Assembly (NCBI GenBank): GCA_964397755.1
Contig: CAYNJY010000004.1
Coordinates: forward strand, 7,069 to 71,068
From: CAYNJY01 sp964397755
GTDB lineage: Bacteria; Patescibacteriota; Microgenomatia; UBA10105; UBA927
Length of the DNA stretch: 64,000 bases
Reading direction: 5' to 3'
Positions 30,707 to 40,562 of the stretch are shown here, piece by piece. The number at the start of each line of letters is the position of its first letter. Positions within the stretch are counted from its first letter, which is position 1. The notes below the pieces were generated by a model that was given only the letters and a program-made list of their open reading frames with translations, ran no database searches and was not told the DNA's origin. Position numbers and translations under genes: made by a program.

Positions 30707-32605
30707 ATGAACCTTTCGTCAATGATTCAACAATTTCTCCGGCCCCCTGCCGCCGATCCTACGATACAAACGCCGCCCGGGCGACTCATGACACCGACTG
30801 ATATTGTTGCACCGCCAGCAATTGAGGTGGACTTCGATCACCTTAAAATCGGCGAGTGGCACTATCGAACCCTCTTTGTGGCGGGGTATCCTCGATTTGT
30901 CAGCTCAAATTGGCTTGAACCACTCATCTCCTTTGGTCATACGCTCGATATTTCAATGTTTATCTACCCTGCTCGCTCAGGGGAAATCCTCGACAACCTC
31001 AAGCGGAAAGTCGGCGAGATGGAAGCGACAATTCAGTCTGATCTCAAACGCGGCAAAACCATAGAACCGTCGGTTCAAATTGCACTCGAGGACGCCCTCA
31101 CACTGCAACAGGACCTCGCCAAAGGAGCGCAGCGCTTCTTTCAATTCGGCCTCTACATTACCATCCCAGCAAAAACAAAAGAAGATCTCGACAAGACAAC
31201 GAAGCAGATAGAGGCTACTCTCGGATCCCTCCTTGTCGTAAGCAAGAAAGCGACGCTACAAATGGAAGAAGGCTTCAAAACGACGCTTCCGATTGGAAAA
31301 GACCGGCTCCTCGTGACGCGGAATATGGATACGACCTCCCTTGCGGCCACCTTCCCTTTCACGACCTCAGAGCTCTCCGCCAACGAGGGCATCCTTTACG
31401 GCATTAACACCGGCAACGACAGCCTCATTGTGTTTGACCGCTTCTCTTTGGAAAACGCCAACGCGGTCGTCTTCGGCAAATCGGGCTCGGGAAAATCGTA
31501 CCTGATCAAGCTGGAAATTATGCGCAGCCTCATGTTTGATACCGACGTCATTGTGATCGACCCTGAAAATGAGTATGAAGCGCTGACCTACGCCCTTGGC
31601 GGCGAGTATGTTCGCTTTCATTTCGGGGCGGCCACAAAAATCAACCCGTTTGATCTCGCCATTCTGACAGGAAAAACGCGAGACGACGAAAACGAGCTCA
31701 ACCAAAAAATACTCTCTCTCCACGGCTTCTTTCGCGTTGTCATGGGCGCGCTTACCCCGACAGAGGACGCTCTCCTCGATCGCGCACTCGTGCTTTCATA
31801 TAAACAGAAAGGGATGACCCCTGATCCTACGACGCAAAAGGCTGAGCCGCCCCTCATGGAAGATCTCTACAAGGTGCTCGTCGGCATGGAAGATCCCGTC
31901 GCACGATCTCTCGCAGACCGGATCGAAAAGTTTGTCAAAGGAAGCTTGGTTGGCATTTTTGACGAGCAGACAAACATAGAGATACGAAATCAGCTCACTG
32001 TTTTCTCTATTCGGGATCTTGAAAATGAGCTCCGCCCCATTGCGATGCACCTAATACTCGATTTTATATCGAACAAAATTCGGCGTGACACCAAAACGCG
32101 GCTCCTTGTCGTTGACGAGGCGTGGTACCTCATGAAATTTCCAGACTCTGCACAGTTTCTGAACTCAATCGCAAAGCGAGCGAGAAAATATTTCCTGGGC
32201 CTGACAACCATTACACAGGATGTCGAGGATTTTCTCGCGGTCGATCTTGGAAAAACGATTATTCAAAACAGCAGTCTTCAAATTCTCCTCAAACAGTCGC
32301 CTGCGGCAATCGACACGGTCGCAAATCTTTTCTACCTGTCAGAGGGAGAGAAAAGGCTCCTCTTGTCTGCGGGCGTCGGCCAGGGCCTCTTTTTTGCCGG
32401 TCCAGCCCACGCATCGATGCGCGTCGTTGCAAGCCCGGAGGAACACGCGCTGGCTACCACCCATCCGAAAGACATCTATGAGAATGCGGGGCCGGGAGGA
32501 AGGGATATCCCCCATCTCCCAGAGCAACGCCCAGGCGTATCTACCAATCGGCCGGTATTCACTGTTGAGCCAGTGCAGAAAGAGACCCCCTCGTCCGATG
32601 TGTAA
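30707..32605 (+). CDS. VirB4-family secretion ATPase
   Basis: Energises pilus assembly or substrate transfer at the inner membrane. The 632-residue protein has Walker A GKSGSGKSY at about 257-265, VIVIDPENEYEALTYALGGE, Walker B LLVVDEAWYLM at about 465-475 and GLTTITQDVEDFL with the late sensor residues. The N-terminal half (ISMFIYPARSGEILDNLKRK) is the VirB4 regulatory part. Length is shorter than proteobacterial VirB4 because the first domain is the separate upstream gene. No VirD4 or VirB11 ATPase is seen in this window. Confidence 0.93.
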   Translation: MNLSSMIQQFLRPPAADPTIQTPPGRLMTPTDIVAPPAIEVDFDHLKIGEWHYRTLFVAGYPRFVSSNWLEPLISFGHTLDISMFIYPARSGEILDNLKRKVGEMEATIQSDLKRGKTIEPSVQIALEDALTLQQDLAKGAQRFFQFGLYITIPAKTKEDLDKTTKQIEATLGSLLVVSKKATLQMEEGFKTTLPIGKDRLLVTRNMDTTSLAATFPFTTSELSANEGILYGINTGNDSLIVFDRFSLENANAVVFGKSGSGKSYLIKLEIMRSLMFDTDVIVIDPENEYEALTYALGGEYVRFHFGAATKINPFDLAILTGKTRDDENELNQKILSLHGFFRVVMGALTPTEDALLDRALVLSYKQKGMTPDPTTQKAEPPLMEDLYKVLVGMEDPVARSLADRIEKFVKGSLVGIFDEQTNIEIRNQLTVFSIRDLENELRPIAMHLILDFISNKIRRDTKTRLLVVDEAWYLMKFPDSAQFLNSIAKRARKYFLGLTTITQDVEDFLAVDLGKTIIQNSSLQILLKQSPAAIDTVANLFYLSEGEKRLLLSAGVGQGLFFAGPAHASMRVVASPEEHALATTHPKDIYENAGPGGRDIPHLPEQRPGVSTNRPVFTVEPVQKETPSSDV

Positions 32606-32624
32606 TTTGTCACGCTAAACACGT

Positions 32625-34853
32625 ATGGAAGCGGAATCACTGCTCCTTCTTGATTTTCTTGAACGCATAGTCCAAGAGCTAGCGAAGGAGAAGGGCGTCC
32701 CGGTAAGCGCAGCCCGGGCATATATCGAGAGCCAACAGTACCCGTTTCTCCGTCAGTTTCTGTCCGCGAGAAAGGAGGGGCTGATCCAGTCATTTCTCGC
32801 GGGGGACCGCGCGTTTACCAATGCGCTTCTTCGGCTTCTCCGCGAGGCGCGCATGAGCGTCCGTGAGCAACTAACGGCATTCCAAAAAGAAAAACCAGAT
32901 ACGCCACTTTCACCCCAAGAGGTCGTCCAGAGGGCCCTCTACTGGCAGGAGGCTCAGAAAACTATCGCCCACGCGCAAGAAAACTACCTTCTCGCTGCGC
33001 GCGGAAAGCGTAGGCAGCGCGTTCACGATCTTATAGCCCGATGGGTGTCCGAACAAAAAAACGAAACCCTCTCATCTTCCCTCCCCGACCTTATTCGTCA
33101 AGCAGACAGCGCGCTCGGGAAGCAGAATCAATACGGCGATGTTCTCTACACGGTAAGCTCGCTCCTTCGCGCGCGTAAAGAAACGCAACCGTTCTTTGAG
33201 AAAAATCCAGATCTTTTAAGAGATATCGCCCTCCGGGTTCCTCCGCCTCGTGAAGAAACCCAGCTTGCCAAATCAGCCTCTATGCTTCAGCTGTCTCTTG
33301 GTGCGGCTCTTGTTTCCTCTCCGCTCCTCACCAGGGCGGATTACCTTGCCGGGCTTCTAGTCCAAGGCGTCGACGTCAGTCGGACTCTCTCCATTGTGAG
33401 AGTTCTCGAAGCGCTCGACTCTCCGTTACCGCTTGATGAGCTCCTCTCCTGCGGCCGCGTGTTTCGGTCTCTCTCAAAAAGCCCAATCCAGAAAACCTTT
33501 GCGCCACTTGCTGATTCTGTTTTCCTCCGACTGCCGAGAGGGACCAGGCGCGCTATCCTCGAGAAGGTGGTTGGTCGGTCGCTTGAACACGCGCTCGATT
33601 ACCTTCAGCGATCGCTCGGCGCTGCCATTATCAACACCCCGGCATACCAGTCGCTTCTTGTCACACAAAACACTCTCTTGGGCGGCCCTCCTCTCTCGCT
33701 TGCCCTGTCCGGATTCTCCAAGTTTACGGGTGACATTTTTACGACAATCTTTCGTGGACCAAACGAGGCTGCCATTCTGTATTTTGAGGCGTCTCGAAGA
33801 TCTATCGGTCAAGGAAGTCCGCTGGGCCTCTCGCCTCTTCTCTCCGGCTCCCTTGCACTCTCTTTCCCAACCCTCTATAAAACGTACTTCGATCCTGTAT
33901 CTGGTCGGTGGGCAGTCGGAACGCAATCGTCTCTTCGGAGGATCGCTGCTTTTGGCTCGGGCGCAGCTTCGCGCGCAGGGCGTGGCTTGTTCGGTTTCGC
34001 ATCCCGCATCCTCGGCACAGGGCTCCTTGCGATCGGCGCACTCCTCCAAGCTGGGTTTGGCGGTCTCATTAGCGCTCTCTCCGGGGGCAAAGTCTCACTC
34101 TCTCTTCGTCAAGCCATTCACGGAATTTTTCCTCCAACAAAGCTTACAGATGACCTTCCGAAGCTTATCTCGGTATCAACGACGATCGCCATAGTCCTTC
34201 TTTTTGTCCTCCCGACATTTTTTAACCCCTCGTTTACTTCCTGGCTCAGCAAAACGAGCGCACTCCTGGTGAGTCTTGCGAGCCCAGAGGCACAGGGGGG
34301 GCCAGTCCCAAAATACCCCCAGGCACCCTGTGTTCCAACGAGCCAGGGATTGTGCAGGTGGCCAACCGCTGGATGCATCTCTCAGGGACCATACAGCCCG
34401 TGGCCAGGATCCCATAGAGGAGGAGCTGCCAACGCGATCGACATCTCGGCCTCAAGCGGAACGACGGTCACCTCAACAATACAAGGGCGCGTCGAGGCGG
34501 TCTATGCTCGGTGTTTTGATAACTCAGGATACCGAGGGAACACCTGTGGCGGCGGCTACGGCAACTATGTTGTCGTCATATCGAGCGATGGAACTATCCG
34601 ACTCCTCTACGGTCACCTCTCGCGCCGAGGACTCCCGAGGCCCGGTGCGCTCGTCTCTCTCGGAGCCCCCCTTGGAAACGTTGATCAAACTGGCAATTCG
34701 AGCGGGCCACACCTTCACTACCAACTCGACAGCGCACAACACATAAACAGCAGGCTCCCGTTCCCGGTTCCCTCTTGTATCGGAAAGGCCCTTTGTGATG
34801 CAGCCATCCGTCTCCAATCGAAAGGAAAATACACATGCAACGTAAAACCATAG
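32625..34853 (+). CDS. Membrane protein with C-terminal M23 peptidoglycan hydrolase domain
   Basis: A 742-residue protein. The first ~500 residues are soluble and alpha-helical, with no family I know. A transmembrane helix lies at about 515-535 (SVSTTIAIVLLFVLPTFF). The end is a LytM/M23 metallopeptidase: a histidine and aspartate in GSHRGGAANAIDISASSGTT, YGHLSRRG and GPHLHYQL with the HxH zinc pair. M23 enzymes cut peptide bridges of peptidoglycan. In a VirB4 operon this is probably the wall-opening enzyme of the secretion machine, as VirB1 or TraG-type hydrolases are elsewhere. It overlaps the next gene by 19 nt. Confidence 0.85.
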   Translation: MEAESLLLLDFLERIVQELAKEKGVPVSAARAYIESQQYPFLRQFLSARKEGLIQSFLAGDRAFTNALLRLLREARMSVREQLTAFQKEKPDTPLSPQEVVQRALYWQEAQKTIAHAQENYLLAARGKRRQRVHDLIARWVSEQKNETLSSSLPDLIRQADSALGKQNQYGDVLYTVSSLLRARKETQPFFEKNPDLLRDIALRVPPPREETQLAKSASMLQLSLGAALVSSPLLTRADYLAGLLVQGVDVSRTLSIVRVLEALDSPLPLDELLSCGRVFRSLSKSPIQKTFAPLADSVFLRLPRGTRRAILEKVVGRSLEHALDYLQRSLGAAIINTPAYQSLLVTQNTLLGGPPLSLALSGFSKFTGDIFTTIFRGPNEAAILYFEASRRSIGQGSPLGLSPLLSGSLALSFPTLYKTYFDPVSGRWAVGTQSSLRRIAAFGSGAASRAGRGLFGFASRILGTGLLAIGALLQAGFGGLISALSGGKVSLSLRQAIHGIFPPTKLTDDLPKLISVSTTIAIVLLFVLPTFFNPSFTSWLSKTSALLVSLASPEAQGGPVPKYPQAPCVPTSQGLCRWPTAGCISQGPYSPWPGSHRGGAANAIDISASSGTTVTSTIQGRVEAVYARCFDNSGYRGNTCGGGYGNYVVVISSDGTIRLLYGHLSRRGLPRPGALVSLGAPLGNVDQTGNSSGPHLHYQLDSAQHINSRLPFPVPSCIGKALCDAAIRLQSKGKYTCNVKP

Positions 34854-35785
34854 TACTATTTCTCTTTCTCATCGTCCTCGTCTCGGCGATTGTCGGTGAG
34901 TACCTTTCTCGAAAAACAGTAGGCACGAAGCCGCCATCTCAGGAGGAACAACGCTCTCTTCCTCGGCCTGTATCGACGGAAGATTTCGTGCCGACAGCGC
35001 CTCGCGACGTTACCTTCTCTCCCCTTCCTCAACCACAACAGCCCCCACGGGAATACACGACCTTTCACGCCTCCTTCTCTTATAGTCCTGTCGCGCTTAC
35101 GGAAAGGCTCGCGTCGGACATGGGCCTTGCGCTAACCCAAGCTCAAGACGAGGGGGGCCTCAGATTCAGGCAGTGGGAGTCAACTCCCACCTCTCTCTCG
35201 CTCATGATCGATGGTGGAATCGCTTCTCTTTCGCTGCAGAACGAGGCAACGGGTGCAGGGGCCACGTCAGTAAGCGTCGAGCAGGCGTTCCAATACTTCC
35301 TCGTTCGATTTCTCCCTCCAGTTGCTCACGTGCCCAAGGCACTCATAAAAAGGGAGGAAACCCCGGAGGGCTTTCTTTTCCTTGCCTACCAGTTTCTTAT
35401 CCGGGACGCGCCGATGCTTCTTGCCAACTATGATCCCGTGTCGCTCGCGGTCCAGCTAGACGGGAGCGGAGCCGTGCGATCGCTCTCTCTTGTTTTTCCT
35501 CCGGACCAAACGGTAGCACAGGAGCAAAGGCTGTCTCTGACGCCCCAAGAGATCGAAGGTGGCCTCAACGACAATCGCGGGCTCCTCATCTACTCGCTTG
35601 ATTCGGAAGATAACCCGTACGGATCAACGCCCGTCTTCAACCATGTCTCGGTGCGGGGAACGACACTCGCCTACCTCCTTAATCCCGACGCAAAGCTCCT
35701 TCTTCCTGTTTACCTCATCGATGGTGTTGGCGAATCTGAAGAAAAATTACAAGTCGTCCGCTACCTTATCCGGGCAACACACTAG
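34835..35785 (+). CDS. Membrane-anchored extracellular protein of the secretion operon
   Basis: A 316-residue protein with an N-terminal hydrophobic anchor (KTIVLFLFLIVLVSAIVGEY), a proline-rich spacer to about residue 75 and a beta-rich outer domain containing FLFLAYQFLIRDAPMLLANY and GTTLAYLLNPDAKLLLPVYL. No family recognised. It is the last gene of the PrgI-VirB4 operon. Similar anchored proteins often close such clusters in candidate-phylum bacteria. Confidence 0.75.
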   Translation: MQRKTIVLFLFLIVLVSAIVGEYLSRKTVGTKPPSQEEQRSLPRPVSTEDFVPTAPRDVTFSPLPQPQQPPREYTTFHASFSYSPVALTERLASDMGLALTQAQDEGGLRFRQWESTPTSLSLMIDGGIASLSLQNEATGAGATSVSVEQAFQYFLVRFLPPVAHVPKALIKREETPEGFLFLAYQFLIRDAPMLLANYDPVSLAVQLDGSGAVRSLSLVFPPDQTVAQEQRLSLTPQEIEGGLNDNRGLLIYSLDSEDNPYGSTPVFNHVSVRGTTLAYLLNPDAKLLLPVYLIDGVGESEEKLQVVRYLIRATH

Positions 35786-35899
35786 GGCCTTTTAAAAACT
35801 TCCTCCACAAGGCCAAAAGCTTTGCGGGTGAGGTGGGTAGGGGCAAAGCCCAAAGCCCCTAGGGGAAGGGCCGCGAGAGCAAGGGGGCTACGGTGATTT

Positions 35900-37006
35900 C
35901 TATGTTTGGACGCGAACAGGCATGATTATGTGGAGAAAAGAGGCGTCTTTCACTGGTTTAAAAACACCCGGGTTCAGCGACCCAGTCATCTCAAAAAGAA
36001 ATTCCTCGTCTGAAAAATTCGCAAGAAAATCAAGAAGAAACCTGCTGTTAAATGCAATCTCCCCTCCTTCTCCATCAATCTTTGCAGACATCGTCGCGCT
36101 CCCCCCTCCAACGAGGGGCGCGTTTGCGCTGACCGTAAGCTTCTGTCCCTCAAGCGCGAGGCGGACAATGTTTGCGTTGTCGCGGGCAAACACCGAAGCA
36201 GACCTGGTTGCCCTTGTAAACGACTCCCTGTCCAAAAGGGCGCGCGTCGTAAAGCTCTTTGGAATAATTTTTTCGTACTTTGGAAACTCGCCGTCGAGAA
36301 GCCTCGTGGTAAGACGTGTGTCCCCTATCGTAAATTCAAGCTGGTTGTCTTTTGCAAATACGGCGTGGGCTTCTTTTTCTTCTTTCTCTTCCTGAGCAAC
36401 GCGGATGAGCTCTTGAAGAGCGCGGGCTGGAATCACCATGTCGGGAATGGTTTTCGTGGAAACTTCAACCCGTCCGACAGAGAGCCTGTACCCGTCAGTT
36501 GCAGCAAGAATAAGGGCGTCTTTTTCCCCGTGCAGCTTGGCACCGGTTAGTATTGGTCTCCCCTCGTCTGTTGCCGCAGCGAACGCCACTCGTGAAAGCG
36601 CTCCCACAAAGACGTCTTTATCGAGCGTGATTTCTGTTCCTCTGCCTGCCGGGGGAACTGGTGGGAACTCTGTTGCTGGAAGTGTTGGGAAAGCAGCAGT
36701 AAACCCTTCGCATTCAAGCCGAAACTCCTCTTTTATCAACGACACGTGCACGGTTCCGGCTGGAAGAGACGACACAAATTCACTGAGCGTCTTTGCCGGA
36801 ACACACACGTCCCCTTCTTTTTCTACTTTCGCCCCTATCCACGTAGATTCTGTCGTTTCTAGGTTTGTTGCGGTTATGTAAACACCGTCTTTCGTTGCCT
36901 GAAGGAGAAAGTTTTGAACGACCGGAAGCTGGGGGCGGGAGGGGATTGTCCTCCCTGTTCTTGTTATTGCCCGAAGGAAATTTTCTTGTAAGAGAGAGGC
37001 TTTCAT
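35900..37006 (-). CDS. dnaN: DNA polymerase III sliding clamp (beta subunit)
   Basis: Forms the ring that tethers the replicative polymerase. The 368-residue protein shows the three-domain clamp pattern: MKASLLQENFLRAITRTGRT, LLQATKDGVYITATNLETT, then ALILAATDGYRLSVGRVE (domain II hallmark TDGYRL) and the C-terminal FLHIIMPVRV with the MPV/MPMR-like end that contacts partners. It lies downstream of dnaA on the same strand, the usual order at bacterial origins. Confidence 0.96.
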   Translation of the reverse strand: MKASLLQENFLRAITRTGRTIPSRPQLPVVQNFLLQATKDGVYITATNLETTESTWIGAKVEKEGDVCVPAKTLSEFVSSLPAGTVHVSLIKEEFRLECEGFTAAFPTLPATEFPPVPPAGRGTEITLDKDVFVGALSRVAFAAATDEGRPILTGAKLHGEKDALILAATDGYRLSVGRVEVSTKTIPDMVIPARALQELIRVAQEEKEEKEAHAVFAKDNQLEFTIGDTRLTTRLLDGEFPKYEKIIPKSFTTRALLDRESFTRATRSASVFARDNANIVRLALEGQKLTVSANAPLVGGGSATMSAKIDGEGGEIAFNSRFLLDFLANFSDEEFLFEMTGSLNPGVFKPVKDASFLHIIMPVRVQT

Positions 37007-37183
37007 GTGTATATACCTAGTTGTAGTAGAAGAGGCCAGCGTGGAGAAGTGTATTGCTTTTTGTTCCGGGTGTCAACGGCGGAGGTTTTGAGGTTTTTAG
37101 AGAGGGGAAAAAGGTGGGTTTTTATGTGGAAAAGGATGTGGATAAAAAGGAAAAAATTGTGGAAAAGTGGATAACCCCAGTTT
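37007..37183. other. Probable origin region with DnaA boxes
   Basis: The spacer between dnaA and dnaN contains one perfect DnaA box (TGTGGATAA at 37137-37145, reverse of TTATCCACA), two near-boxes TGTGGAAAA (starting 37125 and 37159), and GTGGATAAC at 37167. The region is T/G- and A-rich with runs that would melt easily. This is where origins commonly lie, but a GC-skew plot would be needed to confirm. Confidence 0.6.
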
Positions 37184-38551
37184 TTATGTCCACAGCTGTT
37201 GTTTTATCCCCTCAACGGCGTTCCTGAGGTTTTCGTTTGTTGCTAATTCTGCAGTAATTGTTTCAACGCCGTGCATAATGGTCGTGTGGTCTCTCCCCCC
37301 GAGAAGCCCCCCGATATCATCGAGGGTCATCCCGAGCTCGGTTTTACAAAGATACATAAACACCTGTCGCGGCCGGGCAATGGGCCGGTCTCTCTTTGGT
37401 CCCTTCATGGTTGTTGTTTTAAGACCAAAAACACTTGCAACGGCGGTTAAAACCTCGTGGGCATCAACGCGGCGCGCCCTGTTGGCTGGATCACGTACCG
37501 CCACCCCTTTTGTGTTGAGCAGGATGGACACAAGGTGCTCGTCAATGTTTTGGCCTCGCGCCGCTGATTCGGTGCTGAGTCGGCGCAGAAAGCCCTCAAT
37601 CGCGCGCGTGTCAGTAATGTTTGCTGCGATGAGCCGTGCGGCGCCTGGGGGGACAGAGAGGCCGAGTGCTTTTGATTTGATGTTAATAATTGCAGCGCGT
37701 AGCTCAAAATCCGGGGGGGAAATGTCGGCGGCTAAGCCTCCTTCAAAGCGAGAGCGCAGGCGATCTTCAAGCTTGCTTATTTCTGACGGCGAGCGATCAG
37801 ATGTGAGAATAATTTGGCCTCCTTCACGGAGAACAGCGTTAAACGTGTGAAAAAACTCTTCCTGGGCGGTTTGCTTACCGGCGATGAATTGAACGTCGTC
37901 AACCATGAGCAGCCGCGCGCTTCGATATTTCTGTTTAAACAGGCGTGCAGATTTTGTTTGAATTGCCTCAATAATCTCGTTTAAAAATTCCTCTCCCATA
38001 CAGTAGACGATCCGGGTAGACTGCCGTTTTTCGAGAAGCGCATTTGCAACCGCCTGCATGAGGTGTGTTTTTCCCACACCAACGCCCCCGTAGAGAAACA
38101 GCGGGTTGTAAGCGGTACCCGGGCTTTTTGCTACGGCTGTAGCAGCAGCGTACGCGAGTTGGTTGGTTGTGGAGACGGCAAAATTGTCAAACGTGAGGTT
38201 TTCCTGTAAGTGGAGCCGGCGAGCGGCCGAGGATATCTCCTCTTGAGGAGAGCGGATGGCCGTTTCAAAAAGGGGACCAGGAGGTTTTTGGGAAGCGTCG
38301 TCTTTTTTTGGAGAGACGATAAAAAGCAAGCTTGTATTTTGTTTCGTTCGGGCATCAAGAAGGGTCTTAACGAGGCCGTAGTAGCGAGTTTCAACAAGCG
38401 TTCGCATGAGAGGGCTTGTACAACCAATGGTCGCCACACGAGACGCAAGCGAGATAAGTCTTGTGTGGGCAAAGTGGGTTTGATAGGTGGGTTTGGTTAC
38501 CGACAGCTCAATTTCTGCCAAAACCGCTTTCCATAATTGGTGCAGGTCCAT
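37184..38551 (-). CDS. dnaA: Chromosomal replication initiator DnaA
   Basis: Binds DnaA boxes and opens the origin. The 455-residue protein has domain I at the N-terminus (MDLHQLWKAVLAEIE), Walker A GGVGVGKTH at 155-163, Walker B LLMVDDVQFIAGK, sensor ILTSDRSP, and the DNA-binding end RPRQVFMYLCKTELGMTLDD plus GGRDHTTIMHG. The ATG at 38551 starts the conserved domain I; a longer frame upstream has no support. Confidence 0.97.
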   Translation of the reverse strand: MDLHQLWKAVLAEIELSVTKPTYQTHFAHTRLISLASRVATIGCTSPLMRTLVETRYYGLVKTLLDARTKQNTSLLFIVSPKKDDASQKPPGPLFETAIRSPQEEISSAARRLHLQENLTFDNFAVSTTNQLAYAAATAVAKSPGTAYNPLFLYGGVGVGKTHLMQAVANALLEKRQSTRIVYCMGEEFLNEIIEAIQTKSARLFKQKYRSARLLMVDDVQFIAGKQTAQEEFFHTFNAVLREGGQIILTSDRSPSEISKLEDRLRSRFEGGLAADISPPDFELRAAIINIKSKALGLSVPPGAARLIAANITDTRAIEGFLRRLSTESAARGQNIDEHLVSILLNTKGVAVRDPANRARRVDAHEVLTAVASVFGLKTTTMKGPKRDRPIARPRQVFMYLCKTELGMTLDDIGGLLGGRDHTTIMHGVETITAELATNENLRNAVEGIKQQLWT

Positions 38552-38769
38552 AGGTAAACTAGTAAGGCAGGGAGTTGGGGTGGGGATAAACCGTCCACAT
38601 AGTAGATAAGATATCCACACCTGTCAAGGGGCGACCGACCAGCAGGAGATACTTCATCACCCCCATATACATCTTTTTCATATGGCTTCTTTTTGGCGTG
38701 TTTGCTGTTGTCCATAATTGTATTGGCCTATTTTATCCTTGTCAGTTTTGATACGGCTTGAGAAGGGAG
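38552..38769. other. Intergenic region upstream of dnaA
   Basis: No gene seen. It holds GGGGATAAA, GTCCACATAG and ATATCCACACC near 38585-38620, which are imperfect DnaA boxes and could serve dnaA autoregulation or extend the origin. Confidence 0.45.
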
Positions 38770-38786
38770 TATAGTCCCCCCGCTCT

Positions 38787-39422
38787 ATGGTAAAAGCGAT
38801 TATTTTTGACCTTGACGGCGTCATTGTTTTATCTGATCAGGGGCAATTTACGGTGCTCCAACGGGTATTTCGTCAGAAAGGATTACCTCTTCCAAAAAGC
38901 AAGTTCCCCCAGCTCATCGGCCGCACAACACACAAATTTTTGGAGAAACTCAAGCCGCGACCCACAAAGCCGCTCGTTGAGGAAATTTATGAATCATACA
39001 CCAAGGAATTTAAGGGACATCTTTTGAAATACATTAAACCCGTACCTCCTACAATTAAATTCATAGCTGGTTACAAAGGAGCACCGAAGGTAGCACCTGC
39101 CTCCATGAGTTTGATGAAAACGATTGCGGAAGTAACTCGCCATCTCAAAATTTTTAAAAAATTCGACCGTATTGTTTCTCGTGATGAGATCACCAAGCAC
39201 AAACCAGATCCGGAAATTTATCTTCGTACGGCGAAAAAATTGGGGGTGAAACCGAGCGAACGTGCGGTGGTTGAGGATTCAGTGGTTGGGGTCCAAGCTG
39301 CTCGCCGAGCTAGCATGCAGTGCTACGTATTCTTAAATGGCATAAATAAGCGTTCACAATTTTCCCGGTTGAAGGTGAGCGGGTTTATTCGAACGCTCTC
39401 CGATTACAAACGAATTCTATAA
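38787..39422 (+). CDS. HAD-superfamily hydrolase (beta-phosphoglucomutase-like)
   Basis: A 211-residue phosphatase-type protein: nucleophile motif FDLDGVIVLSDQG near residue 7-19, and KPDPEIYLRTAKKLGVKPSE with AVVEDSVVGVQAARRA (motifs III and IV). The motif I DLDGV matches the subgroup with sugar phosphatases and phosphoglucomutases; the substrate cannot be told. A TATAGT box at 38770-38775 gives a leader of about 5 nt. Confidence 0.85.
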   Translation: MVKAIIFDLDGVIVLSDQGQFTVLQRVFRQKGLPLPKSKFPQLIGRTTHKFLEKLKPRPTKPLVEEIYESYTKEFKGHLLKYIKPVPPTIKFIAGYKGAPKVAPASMSLMKTIAEVTRHLKIFKKFDRIVSRDEITKHKPDPEIYLRTAKKLGVKPSERAVVEDSVVGVQAARRASMQCYVFLNGINKRSQFSRLKVSGFIRTLSDYKRIL

Positions 39423-39545
39423 CTTTTTCCGTCTTGGCCTGACGGGCTGTGGTTTATTGAGTTTCTTAAGCGGCTTGCTGAAAAGTTTGGTATTTTTCAA
39501 CCCCTGCTTTGCTGCCGAGCGCGACAGGCGCCCGCTCGTCATCTT

Positions 39546-40349
39546 TCACCGCCCTATAAAATATTTCGCCACTTTCCGGGTGTGCTTGAGGACATGAGGA
39601 AGGACTTTTGGTGCGCAGGCAATATGGCCGGATTCGGTAAAGAGCGGATAGTCGCGACCAAGGAAGTCCGTCACGACTCCACCCGCCTCTCTTATGATAT
39701 GGATTCCTGCGGCAAAATCCCAAACTGAGGGATAGATCGCAAGCATCCCTTGAAAATTCCCTTTTGCAACCTGGCCGAGCATGTACGCTTCACCGGCGGA
39801 CATATGAAGGAATCTCACTTCGAGCGAGAGAGGCGGCGCGAGCTTAAACATGGCAAGTTTGCGCTTGCGGATGCTCTGATCAAAGCCGATGATGCTCTTT
39901 TCCCACGGCAAATCTTTAACACGGATTGGTTTTTTGCCGGCAAACGCGCCTTTGCCCTTTTCCGCCCAGAGGATTTCTTTTGTGTCAGCCATGTATAAAG
40001 CACCGGAAACTACCTCGCCGTCTACAGCGTACGCGACCGAGACGGTATAAAACGGCAGGCCGGCAGCAAAGGAGATCGTGCCATCAATCGGATCGACGAT
40101 CCAGAGGCGCGCATGTTTCTTGGGGTCGATTGTGGGGCTGGTTTCTTCCGAGAGGATAGCGTCGGCGGGGAAGGAGCGGTGGATGATCTGGATAATGAGT
40201 TTTTCTGATCGGATGTCTACTTCGGTAACGATGTCAGGGTGGACACCCTCCTCCTTCACCGTTTCCCTGTGGGGTCGGCGGATTGCCGAAGCGAGGTATT
40301 TCCCTGTCTGACTGGCTGCTTCAGTCGCCACCTGCGTTGGTTTGAGCAT
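39546..40349 (-). CDS. Inositol monophosphatase-family protein
   Basis: A 267-residue metal-dependent phosphatase: ILSEET, the metal-binding [19 protein letters not shown] and the late [21 protein letters not shown]. These are the three family motifs, so the enzyme should be active on inositol-phosphate-like, 3'-phosphoadenosine 5'-phosphate or fructose bisphosphate substrates; which one is undecided. The start at 40349 is the first ATG before conserved residues. Confidence 0.9.
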   Translation of the reverse strand: MLKPTQVATEAASQTGKYLASAIRRPHRETVKEEGVHPDIVTEVDIRSEKLIIQIIHRSFPADAILSEETSPTIDPKKHARLWIVDPIDGTISFAAGLPFYTVSVAYAVDGEVVSGALYMADTKEILWAEKGKGAFAGKKPIRVKDLPWEKSIIGFDQSIRKRKLAMFKLAPPLSLEVRFLHMSAGEAYMLGQVAKGNFQGMLAIYPSVWDFAAGIHIIREAGGVVTDFLGRDYPLFTESGHIACAPKVLPHVLKHTRKVAKYFIGR

Positions 40350-40385
40350 AAGGGATTCCTCAATACTACCAAAATTCCCTCTGTC

Positions 40386-40415
40386 TTGTTGCACTCGTCC
40401 TTTTTTGTGTATACT
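40386..40415 (+). promoter_or_regulatory. Promoter of rpmH
   Basis: TTGTTG (40386-40391), 18-nt spacer, TATACT (40410-40415). The -10 box ends exactly 7 nt before the rpmH ATG at 40422, predicting a leaderless mRNA. Confidence 0.7.
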
Positions 40416-40421
40416 AAGGCC

Positions 40422-40559
40422 ATGCCCAAACGCACGTATCAGCCCCAAAAGTTAAAGCGCCAAAGGAAACACGGTTTTCGTGCCCGCATGAGTACCAGAA
40501 ACGGCCGCAAGGTGCTTAAGCGCCGAAGATTTAGCGGTCGTCAGCGGCTGACTGTTTAG
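40422..40559 (+). CDS. rpmH: 50S ribosomal protein L34
   Basis: A 45-residue, arginine- and lysine-rich protein: [20 protein letters not shown], then [14 protein letters not shown]. It matches L34 along its whole length. It begins the conserved rpmH-rnpA-yidD-yidC-jag series. Confidence 0.98.
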   Translation: MPKRTYQPQKLKRQRKHGFRARMSTRNGRKVLKRRRFSGRQRLTV

Positions 40560-40562
40560 TTC

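Noticed and set aside
33433..34194. Frame of 253 codons overlapping the M23 membrane gene
   Set aside because: The overlapping gene has a clear domain and operon position; this frame is serine/arginine-rich noise.
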